From NCBI GenBank assembly GCA_023252095.1, contig JAHEXN010000096.1:1-10863 (forward strand): a stretch of 10,863 nucleotides of DNA, read 5' to 3'. Below the pieces are notes generated by a model. The model ran no database searches. It was not told the origin of the DNA and was given only the letters and a program-made list of their open reading frames with translations. This document shows, one piece after another, positions 5,648 through 10,863 of this stretch; within the stretch, counting starts at the first letter, position 1, and every line of letters begins with the position of its first letter. The translations under genes were made by a program, and so were the position numbers. The DNA is from Actinomycetes bacterium. Lineage in GTDB: Bacteria > Actinomycetota > Actinomycetes > Propionibacteriales > Nocardioidaceae.

Positions 5648-6841
5648 TCAGCTGACCGGACGCACCTTCGACGCGGCCTCGGTGGCGCGGGCGCGGGCCT
5701 CGTCGGTCGTGTCGCCCGCGGCGACCGCGACGCCCATGCGACGGCGCGTGAAGCTCTCGGGCTTGCCGAACAGGCGCAGGTCGCTCTCCGGGACCGCGAG
5801 CGCCTCCGCGACGCCCTCGAACGCGACGCCGACGGCCTCGACGCCGCCGTACACGACGGCCGAGGCCCCCGGACGGCGCAGCGTCGGGTCGACCGGCAGG
5901 CCCAGGATCGCGCGGGCGTGCAGCTCGAACTCGTTCTGCCGCTGCGTCGCGAGGGTCACGAGCCCGGTGTCGTGCGGACGGGGGCTGACCTCCGAGAAGA
6001 TCACCTCGTCACCGCGCACGAAGAGCTCGACCCCGAACAGGCCACGCCCGCCCAGGGCCGCAGTGATGCGGGCCGCCACGTCGCGCGCACCCGCGAGCGC
6101 CGCGGGCGTCATGGCCTGCGGCTGCCACGACTCGACGTAGTCGCCGTCGACCTGGCGGTGGCCGATCGGGTCGCAGAAGAAGGTCTCGACCTCGCCGGAC
6201 GATCCGATGGCGCGCACCGTGAGCTGGGTGATCTCGTAGTCGAAGTCGACGAAGCCCTCCACGATCACGCGGCCTGAGTCGACCCGACCACCCGCTGCGG
6301 CGTACTCCCAGGCCGCGGCAACCTCGTCAGCCGTGCGCACGAGGCTCTGGCCCTTGCCGGACGACGACATGACGGGCTTGACGACGCACGGGAAGCCCAC
6401 GGCCTCAGCACCGGCGGCGAGCTCGTCGGCCGAGTCGGCGAAGCGGTACGGCGAGGTCGCCAGCCCGAGCTCCTCGGCGGCGAGCCGGCGGATGCCCTCG
6501 CGGTTCATCGTCAGCGACGTGGCGCGGGCCGTGGGGATCACGGTGGCCAGGCCGTCGGCCTCGATCGCGAGCAGGGCGTCGGTCGCGATCGCCTCGATCT
6601 CGGGCACCACGAGGTGGGGACGCTCGGCCTGCACGACGGCACGCACGGCCGCGGCGTCGGTCATGTCCACGACGTGGCTGCGGTGCGCGACCTGCATCGC
6701 GGGGGCATCGGCGTAGCGGTCGACCGCAATGGTCTCGACACCGAGCCGCTGCAGCGCGATCGTGACCTCCTTGCCGAGCTCACCGGCTCCCAGGAGGAGG
6801 ACGCGCGTCGCATTCGGGCTGAGCGGGGTGCCGATCGTCAT
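5648..6841 (-). CDS. purT: Formate-dependent phosphoribosylglycinamide formyltransferase PurT (GAR transformylase 2)
   Basis: A 397-residue ATP-grasp enzyme, nearly the length of E. coli PurT (392) and similar along its whole length. It makes formyl-GAR from GAR, formate and ATP, the third step of de novo purine synthesis, without needing formyl-tetrahydrofolate. Domains in order: an N-terminal Rossmann-like pre-ATP-grasp part with VLLLGAGELGKEV (14-26) and AVDRYADAPAMQVAHRSHV (39-57); the ATP-grasp core with the phosphate-loop VKPVMSSSGKGQS and metal-binding LFGVELFV plus FSEVSPRPHDTG; then the C-terminal barrel containing LRLFGKPE. All catalytic segments look intact. The ATG at 6841 matches the family N-terminus. 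It is divergent from the Nudix gene with only 17 bases between starts and convergent with the crotonase gene. It stands alone here, with no other purine gene in the window. Confidence 0.97.
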   Translation of the reverse strand: MTIGTPLSPNATRVLLLGAGELGKEVTIALQRLGVETIAVDRYADAPAMQVAHRSHVVDMTDAAAVRAVVQAERPHLVVPEIEAIATDALLAIEADGLATVIPTARATSLTMNREGIRRLAAEELGLATSPYRFADSADELAAGAEAVGFPCVVKPVMSSSGKGQSLVRTADEVAAAWEYAAAGGRVDSGRVIVEGFVDFDYEITQLTVRAIGSSGEVETFFCDPIGHRQVDGDYVESWQPQAMTPAALAGARDVAARITAALGGRGLFGVELFVRGDEVIFSEVSPRPHDTGLVTLATQRQNEFELHARAILGLPVDPTLRRPGASAVVYGGVEAVGVAFEGVAEALAVPESDLRLFGKPESFTRRRMGVAVAAGDTTDEARARATEAASKVRPVS

Positions 6842-6846
6842 GGGGC

Positions 6847-6853
6847 CATCATG
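6847..6853. promoter_or_regulatory. Overlapping candidate -10 elements for divergent purT and Nudix genes
   Basis: Only 17 bases separate the two starts, and CATCATG sits in the middle. On the plus strand CATCAT (6847-6852) ends six bases before the GTG at 6859; on the minus strand CATGAT (6853-6848) ends six bases before the ATG at 6841. Both are one base away from TANNNT. Neither gene has a Shine-Dalgarno sequence, so two leaderless transcripts from one shared element are possible. Weak evidence. Confidence 0.25.
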
Positions 6854-6858
6854 GTGCC

Positions 6859-7287
6859 GTGACCCCGCCGCCCGACGTCCCCCCTCCCGTCATCGAGGTC
6901 GTCGCCGCCGTGGTGGTGGGCCCCGACGGCCGGACGCTGCTCGTGCGCAAGCGCGGGACCACGGCGTTCATGAACCCCGGCGGCAAGCCGGAGGCGGGCG
7001 AGGCGCATCGCGACGCCCTGGTGCGCGAGCTCGACGAGGAGATCGGGCTGCTGGTCGAGTTGTCGGCGCTCCAGCCCCTCGGCACGTTCGAGACGGACGC
7101 GGCGAACGAGCCGGGTCACGCCCTCGTGGCGCACGTGTTCCTGCTCGACCTCGCATCCGCCGACCACCGGGTCGCCGCCGAGATCGAGGAGTCGCGCTGG
7201 ATCGACCCCGCGCGCCCTGGCGAGGTCGTGCTCGCGCCGCTCGCGGCCGAGCACCTGCTGCCGTGGCTGGTCAGAGCTCGGCGATGA
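6859..7287 (+). CDS. Nudix hydrolase
   Basis: A 142-residue single-domain Nudix hydrolase, typical length. The 23-residue Nudix box fits the G-x5-E-x7-R-E-U-x-E-E-x-G-U consensus exactly, from G42 to L64, with E57, E60 and E61 as magnesium ligands. It is preceded by the strand AAVVVGPDGRTLLVRKRG and FMNPGGK, and followed by a strand-rich second half ending in SRWIDP. Members cleave nucleoside diphosphates linked to another group (nucleotide sugars, oxidised dNTPs, dinucleoside polyphosphates); which of these applies is not visible. The GTG at 6859 keeps the whole first strand; no Shine-Dalgarno is seen, so a leaderless start is likely. It is divergent from purT by 17 bases, and its last 17 bases overlap the 3' end of the minus-strand VOC gene. 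Confidence 0.9.
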   Translation: MTPPPDVPPPVIEVVAAVVVGPDGRTLLVRKRGTTAFMNPGGKPEAGEAHRDALVRELDEEIGLLVELSALQPLGTFETDAANEPGHALVAHVFLLDLASADHRVAAEIEESRWIDPARPGEVVLAPLAAEHLLPWLVRARR

Positions 7288-8152
7288 CGATCTTGCGCAT
7301 GTGCATCAGCGCCTCGTAGGCGCCGGGCCGTTCCATGAGCTCGTCGAGGTTCGACGGCACGACCTGCCAGCTCACCCCGAACTCGTCGGTGCACCAGCCG
7401 CACTGCTCGGCCTGCGGGACCCGTGACAGCCCGGCCCACACCCGATCGAGCTCCGCCTGTCCGTCGCACGCCACGATGAACGAGACCCCGGGGCCGAACG
7501 GCACGTCCATCGGGGCGCCGGAGTCCATCGCGGCCAGGAGCGACTCGCCCAGCCGGGCGTCGCCGTACATCAGGTCGCCCGCGGCGGCCGGCCCCGTCGG
7601 CTCCGGATAGGGCGCCAGGGTGCCGATCTCGCCACCCAGGACGTCGACGTAGCGGCGGAGCGCGGCCTCGGCGTGCCCGACGGCCTGGCCGTTGAAGAGC
7701 AGGGACGGGACGATGACCGGTCCGGGGTCCTCGCCGGCCAGGGCCAGCTGCCAGGAGACGCCGTTGCGGTCCTCGACCCAGCCGTAGTGGTCGTTGAACG
7801 GGTACGACCCGAGCTCCATCAGGACGGATCCACCGTCGGACAGCGACTCCCAGAGCGCCGTCACGGACCCACGGTCAGAGAGTCGGACGAAGAAGGAGAT
7901 CGACGCGTTCGGCGTGAACGCGGGGCCACCGTTGATCGCCGTGAACGCCATGTCGCCCAGCACGAAGTCGATCGTGAGCACCTTGCCGGCGTTGGCCTTC
8001 TGGAAGTCGAGGAGGCCTTCGCTGGGGTAGTGCGACGTCCTGGTGACGCGCGCGCCGCCGGGCAGGTGCGGATCGAAGATCGCCACGTAGCGCTCGATCA
8101 CCTCGTTGATGTCGTCTGAGAACCAGAGGCTCGGCGTGATCGTCTGGGCCAT
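7271..8152 (-). CDS. Two-domain VOC superfamily protein (PhnB / 3-demethylubiquinone methyltransferase-like domains)
   Basis: A 293-residue protein made of two tandem glyoxalase/VOC modules of the PhnB-like type (Pfam 3-dmu-9_3-mt). The first (about 4-138) has ITPSLWFSDDINEVIERYVAIF, FVLGDMAFTAINGGPAF, and ends in DHYGWVEDRNGVSWQL. The second (about 146-266) mirrors it with IVPSLLFNGQAVGHAEAALRRYVDVL and CGWCTDEFGVSWQVVPSNL. The paired endings (GWVEDRNGVSWQL, GWCTDEFGVSWQV) show internal duplication. The protein ends with the motif seen after such domains (AYEALMHMRKIVIAEL). Despite the family name, most members have no shown methyltransferase activity, and none is claimed. The ATG at 8152 is chosen from the strong GAGGTGG before it. 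The 3' end overlaps the Nudix gene by 17 bases, tail to tail, and the 5' end faces the hydrolase gene across a 55-base gap. Confidence 0.88.
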   Translation of the reverse strand: MAQTITPSLWFSDDINEVIERYVAIFDPHLPGGARVTRTSHYPSEGLLDFQKANAGKVLTIDFVLGDMAFTAINGGPAFTPNASISFFVRLSDRGSVTALWESLSDGGSVLMELGSYPFNDHYGWVEDRNGVSWQLALAGEDPGPVIVPSLLFNGQAVGHAEAALRRYVDVLGGEIGTLAPYPEPTGPAAAGDLMYGDARLGESLLAAMDSGAPMDVPFGPGVSFIVACDGQAELDRVWAGLSRVPQAEQCGWCTDEFGVSWQVVPSNLDELMERPGAYEALMHMRKIVIAEL

Positions 8153-8157
8153 GTGCA

Positions 8158-8164
8158 CCACCTC
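8158..8164 (-). promoter_or_regulatory. Strong ribosome binding site of the VOC gene
   Basis: Minus-strand GAGGTGG lies five bases before the ATG at 8152. It fixes this start over longer open-frame choices upstream, and contrasts with the apparently leaderless starts elsewhere in the window. Confidence 0.7.
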
Positions 8165-8172
8165 GGGGGCTC

Positions 8173-8186
8173 GTCGACGCGTCGAC
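8173..8186. promoter_or_regulatory. Perfect 14-bp palindrome in divergent promoter region; candidate operator
   Basis: GTCGACGCGTCGAC is its own reverse complement and lies near the middle of the 55-base gap between the divergent VOC and hydrolase starts. A TAGCGT hexamer (8194-8199), a possible -10 of the hydrolase gene, is eight bases downstream, so a bound protein would cover the -35 region. No regulator gene lies beside it except the winged-helix Fic protein downstream. A binding role is inferred. Confidence 0.45.
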
Positions 8187-8193
8187 TCGCTGC

Positions 8194-8199
8194 TAGCGT
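8194..8199 (+). promoter_or_regulatory. Candidate -10 element of the MBL-fold/Fic operon
   Basis: TAGCGT fits TANNNT and ends eight bases before the ATG at 8208. No Shine-Dalgarno sequence is visible between it and the start, so a leaderless or very short-leader transcript is possible. The GTCGAC half of the palindrome at 8173-8178 lies 15 bases upstream and partly resembles TTGACA. Confidence 0.35.
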
Positions 8200-8207
8200 G
8201 CCACGTC

Positions 8208-8942
8208 ATGGACCAGGTGGCGAGGGACGTGTTCTGTGCCGAAGGAACGGCCGTCAACTGGGTCCTGGTCCGGGAGGGACGCGATCTCACGCTGATCGAC
8301 GCCGGCTACCCGGGAGACGTCGACGCCCTCCTGGCGTCGATCGCGACGATCGGGCACCGACCTGAGGACGTCCGGGCGGTGCTGGTCACGCATGCGCACG
8401 TCGACCACGTCGGGGCCCTGAACCACCTGCACGACCACTTCGGGACACCCGCGCTGATGCATGCCGACGAGGTCCCCAACGCCACGGGGGAGCGGCACGA
8501 GAGCGCGACGACGGCCGACGTCGTCACGCGAGCCTGGCGACCAGCCGTCCTGCGGTGGTCGCTCGCGATCAGCCGCGCCGGCGCGACCCGCCACCCCGTC
8601 GTCGCGCACGCTGAGGCCTTCGTCAGCGAGGGGCCGCTGGACCTGCCGGGAGGTCCGGTCCCGGTGCATCTGCCGGGGCACACCTCGGGCAGCACCGCGT
8701 ACCTGCTGCCTGGTGCGGGTGTCGTGGCCACGGGCGACGCGCTCGTCACCGGGCACCCGTTGTCGCCGCGACCCGGCCCGCAGCTGCTCCCGGAGTTCTT
8801 CGACCACGACCGGCCGGCGGCGCGCGACTCCCTCCGGCGGCTCGGGGCGCTCGACGCCGACCTCGTGGTGCCAGGACACGGCCTTCCCTGGCGCGGCGAC
8901 CTGGCCGCGGCCGCGGAGCAGGCTGCCAGACTTCTCCCGTGA
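8208..8942 (+). CDS. MBL-fold (metallo-beta-lactamase superfamily) metal-dependent hydrolase
   Basis: A 244-residue soluble hydrolase of the metallo-beta-lactamase superfamily. The metal-binding signature THAHVDHVG gives H62, H64, D66 and H67. The other ligands are also present: H158 in LPGHTSGS, D177 in VATGDALV, and H224 in VVPGHG, so a two-metal site looks complete. The N-terminal half starts with the usual strands (NWVLVREGRDLTLIDAGYP), where D31 begins the DAG motif. The overall pattern resembles glyoxalase II-like and lactonase-like members rather than true beta-lactamases; no signal peptide is seen, so it acts in the cytosol. The substrate is unknown. I chose the ATG at 8208 from the domain start; longer in-frame starts run into the divergent VOC gene. 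Its stop overlaps the Fic start as GTGA, which implies translational coupling. Confidence 0.9.
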   Translation: MDQVARDVFCAEGTAVNWVLVREGRDLTLIDAGYPGDVDALLASIATIGHRPEDVRAVLVTHAHVDHVGALNHLHDHFGTPALMHADEVPNATGERHESATTADVVTRAWRPAVLRWSLAISRAGATRHPVVAHAEAFVSEGPLDLPGGPVPVHLPGHTSGSTAYLLPGAGVVATGDALVTGHPLSPRPGPQLLPEFFDHDRPAARDSLRRLGALDADLVVPGHGLPWRGDLAAAAEQAARLLP

Positions 8943-10168
8943 CGCCCGACGCCGACCTGCCGCTCGACTGGGCCCCGCACGTCGACCAGGTCGTGCCGTG
9001 GTCGCAGACCGTGCCCCAGGGACCGAAGGCCGATCGCACCATGCGCGAGATCGTCGTGCAGCGGCCCCCGTTCGTCGCCGGCCTGGACCTGCCGTACGAC
9101 CGGTCGCTCAAGGTCACGATGGACTCGGCCCTCGCCGGGCTCGCCCAGCTCGACCTGACGCACGGACGCAAGCTCGGGGCGCTGCATCAGCTGCTGCTGC
9201 GGACCGAGTCCGTGTCGTCGTCGAAGATCGAGAACATCGAGGCGAGCCTGGGCGACTACGCCAAGGCGCTGCACGGCAAGGGCGCCAACGCCTCGGCCGT
9301 CTCGATGGCCGCGGCCACGCACGCGCTCGCCGATGTCATCGCCGACGCCGGCCGCACGGGGCAGCTGCGGCAGGAGGCGATGCTGGGGGCCCACCACGCG
9401 CTGTTCCGCCGCCACCACGACATGGCGCCCAAGGCGGGGAAGCTGCGCACCGTGCAGAACTGGATCGGGGGCAGCGACTACTCGCCACGCAACGCCCTGT
9501 TCGTGCCCCCGCCTCCCGACACCGTGCCCGGCTTCCTCGACGACCTGTTCGCCTACGCCAACCGCGACGACGTGCCGGTCCTCGTGCAGGCGGCCGTGGT
9601 GCACGCGCAGTTCGAGTCGATCCACCCGTTCACCGACGGCAACGGCCGGATCGGGCGCACGCTGATCCACGCCGTGCTGCGCCGCCGCCGGGCCACCAAG
9701 AACCTCACGGTCCCCATCGCCTCGGGTCTCGTGGCGCACCGCGACCGGTACTTCGACGCCCTGGGCGCCTACCGCCAGGGTCACGCGCGACCGCTCGTCG
9801 GCATGCTCACTAACGCCACGCTGATCGCGAGCCACGAGTCGCGCCGCACGGCCTCCAGCCTGCACGAGATCGGACGCGAGTGGGAGGACGCCCTCGGCGG
9901 AGTCGTGGTCGGCAGCCCGGAGTCCCGGCTGCTTCGCCTCCTGCTCGCCGAGCCGATCCTGACCCTCGAGCTCGCCTCCCAGCAGACCGGCTACTCCGGC
10001 GCCGAGCTGCGCCACGGCATCGACCGGCTCCAGGCGGCGGGTGTCCTGACCGCCAAGGGTCGTCGGAGCCAGCGTCTCTGGACGGCCAGTGCGATCCTCG
10101 ACGAGCTGCAGGACCTGACCGTGCGCATCGAGACCGTGACACGCCGCGCCGACGCGGCGGAGGGGTAG
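8939..10168 (+). CDS. Fic family protein with N-terminal inhibitory motif and C-terminal winged helix
   Basis: A 409-residue Fic protein. Fic enzymes move AMP (sometimes another phosphate-containing group) from a nucleotide to a hydroxyl of a target protein. The core motif HPFTDGNGRIGR (229-240) is complete, with H229 as general base and D233, G234, N235, G236 and R237 for metal and phosphate binding. Upstream, SSKIEN (94-99) fits the inhibitory (S/T)xxxE(G/N) helix, so this is a class II Fic held inactive by E98 until relieved. The segment SDYSPRNALFVPPPP (179-193) is the usual flap-like stretch. Residues about 325-385 form a winged-helix-like domain (SRLLRLLLAEPILTLELASQQTGYS). This layout is known in bacterial Fic proteins such as Shewanella SO_4266. 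The GTG start overlaps the hydrolase stop by 4 bases. No toxin-antitoxin partner is seen beside it. Confidence 0.93.
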   Translation: MTPDADLPLDWAPHVDQVVPWSQTVPQGPKADRTMREIVVQRPPFVAGLDLPYDRSLKVTMDSALAGLAQLDLTHGRKLGALHQLLLRTESVSSSKIENIEASLGDYAKALHGKGANASAVSMAAATHALADVIADAGRTGQLRQEAMLGAHHALFRRHHDMAPKAGKLRTVQNWIGGSDYSPRNALFVPPPPDTVPGFLDDLFAYANRDDVPVLVQAAVVHAQFESIHPFTDGNGRIGRTLIHAVLRRRRATKNLTVPIASGLVAHRDRYFDALGAYRQGHARPLVGMLTNATLIASHESRRTASSLHEIGREWEDALGGVVVGSPESRLLRLLLAEPILTLELASQQTGYSGAELRHGIDRLQAAGVLTAKGRRSQRLWTASAILDELQDLTVRIETVTRRADAAEG

Positions 10169-10310
10169 GTCCGGGAGGCGCCTGACCGCCCCCGGGGGTG
10201 CAGGACAAGCGGCCGCGGACGTGGCGGCGGGGCGGGCGGGAGACGATGCGTTCGGGCTGCCCGAGCAACCGCCATGCCTCATCGCTGGTCCCTCACCAGG
10301 CCCCGCCGAC
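10169..10310. other. 142-base gap between convergent Fic and permease genes
   Basis: No gene is seen. It holds short palindromes AGGCGCCT (10176-10183) and CCCCCGGGGG (10189-10198), a G/C-only-rich stretch at 10211-10240, and one possible hairpin near 10250-10266. None has a T tract. Confidence 0.5.
10250..10266. terminator. Possible terminator hairpin between convergent genes
   Basis: GTTCGGG and CCCGAGC can pair over seven positions (one G-U wobble) around a CTG loop. It lies between the 3' ends of the Fic gene and the permease gene. There is no T run on either strand, so the call rests on place and pairing only. Confidence 0.3.
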
Positions 10311-10863
10311 CTACACCCAGTAGCCGACCGCGACCACGACGCCGGCCACGACCACGAGGGCGCGGAAGACCTCGGCCGGCAGGTGCCGCCCGATCTGGGC
10401 GCCGACCCAGCCGCCGACGACCGATCCGGCGGCGAGCAGGCCGATGACCCGCCAGTCCAGGGGTGCGATGAACAGGAACACGATCGTCGCGACCACGTTC
10501 GAGGCGAACACCGCGAGCGTGCGGAGTGCGCTGATGACCGCGAGCGACAGGTCGAGGCCGAAGGCGAGGACCGCGACCATCATGACGCCCTGACCGGCTC
10601 CGAAGTAGCCGCCGTACACGCCGCAGGCGGCGGTGCCGGCGGCCAGGGTAGGCGTCATCTCGGTGCGGTCGCCGACGACCTCCTCGCCCGAGGCGGCCGC
10701 CTTGCGTCGCTTCAGGTACGCCGAGATGCGTGGCTGCGTCGCGACGAGCGTGCACGCGAAGAGGATCAGCCACGGCACGAGACTCTCGAAGACGTCCGAG
10801 GGCAGCTGCAGTAGGAGCAGGCCTCCGGCGATCGCGAAGCCACCGCTGAGCACGACGACGGAC
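10311..10863 (-). CDS. Sulfite exporter TauE/SafE family (TSUP) permease, C-terminal part (5' truncated by window)
   Basis: About 184 residues of a polytopic membrane protein; the frame runs open to the window edge, so the N-terminal part (perhaps 70-80 residues of a usual 250-residue protein) is missing. TSUP proteins carry sulfur-containing or organic anions across the cytoplasmic membrane. The second-repeat signature GVYGGYFGAGQGVMMV is present, followed by LRTLAVFASNVVATIVF, and PLDWRVIGLLAAGSVVGGWVGAQIGRHLP, the common next-to-last helix with its conserved GGxxGAxxGRxLP end. A polar loop with RRKAAASGEEVVGDRTE separates the two halves. About five to six helices are visible. The substrate is not readable. 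The gene is convergent with the Fic gene across 142 bases; its promoter is outside the window. Confidence 0.9.
   Translation of the reverse strand, partial: SVVVLSGGFAIAGGLLLLQLPSDVFESLVPWLILFACTLVATQPRISAYLKRRKAAASGEEVVGDRTEMTPTLAAGTAACGVYGGYFGAGQGVMMVAVLAFGLDLSLAVISALRTLAVFASNVVATIVFLFIAPLDWRVIGLLAAGSVVGGWVGAQIGRHLPAEVFRALVVVAGVVVAVGYWV

Noticed and set aside
5546..5655. Open frames running through the repeat array that would extend coding into the gap
   Set aside because: They are composed of the repeat units themselves, change with strand, and add no domain to the crotonase or purT proteins.
7826..7845. A CGGATCCACCG string resembling part of the 24-base repeat
   Set aside because: It shares only the GGATCCACCG core, lies inside the VOC coding region, and lacks both flanking conserved ends.
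8939..10168. Fic protein as toxin of a Fic toxin-antitoxin (FicTA) pair
   Set aside because: The inhibitory motif is within the same protein (class II), and no small separate antitoxin gene lies beside it.
10169..10240. Possible replication origin or operator in the G/C-rich palindromic gap
   Set aside because: Only short palindromes expected from the base composition; no AT-rich stretch, iterons or DnaA boxes are visible.
8306..10282. A very long open frame on the minus strand opposite the hydrolase and Fic genes (658 codons)
   Set aside because: It lies antisense to two genes with complete, well-known active-site motifs; long open antisense frames are expected in very GC-rich coding DNA, and the translation is low-complexity Arg/Gly/Val-rich with no domain.

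Overview
The window is very GC-rich, densely packed DNA with GTG as well as ATG starts, 4-base GTGA gene overlaps and several start codons with no ribosome binding site. It carries a three-gene set characteristic of Actinobacteria. I infer a high-GC actinobacterium, plausibly Nocardioidaceae-like (Aeromicrobium/Nocardioides); the genus is a guess. It looks like ordinary chromosome: no tRNA, rRNA, transposase, integrase, phage gene or CRISPR array is visible. The longest stretch without a gene is 168 bases (5480-5647).

Layout. Positions 1-1993 (+) hold the C-terminal part of a zinc-binding-type quinone oxidoreductase overlapping an MFS exporter by 4 bases. A 35-base-arm imperfect inverted repeat (1990-2072) separates this pair from a minus-strand run (4644 down to 2090): GNAT acetyltransferase, histidine-phosphatase-fold protein of the MSMEG_4193 family, DUF3090 protein and SCO1664-family kinase-like protein. 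The last three form a conserved actinobacterial trio of unknown function. Divergent from the run is a crotonase-family protein (4712-5479, +). After it comes a mirror-symmetric array of four 24-base palindromic units (5484-5619), lying between the convergent crotonase and purT genes. purT (6841-5648, -) is divergent from a Nudix hydrolase (6859-7287, +), which overlaps tail to tail with a two-domain VOC/PhnB-like protein (8152-7271, -). A 55-base divergent gap with a perfect 14-bp palindrome leads to a metallo-beta-lactamase-fold hydrolase overlapping a Fic protein with a C-terminal winged helix (8208-10168, +). The right edge cuts a TauE/SafE-type permease (minus strand).

How the genes work together. 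Three sets look co-transcribed: oxidoreductase plus exporter, the phosphatase-DUF3090-kinase trio (perhaps with the GNAT gene), and hydrolase plus Fic. PurT belongs to de novo purine synthesis. The remaining genes look like independent housekeeping or accessory units.

The most unusual non-coding signals are the symmetric repeat array at 5484-5619, the long inverted repeat at 1990-2072, the 14-bp palindrome at 8173-8186, and a recurring -10-like hexamer 6-8 bases before start codons, which suggests leaderless transcripts. No clearly new multi-gene system is evident. The uncharacterised trio and the repeat array are the best leads.
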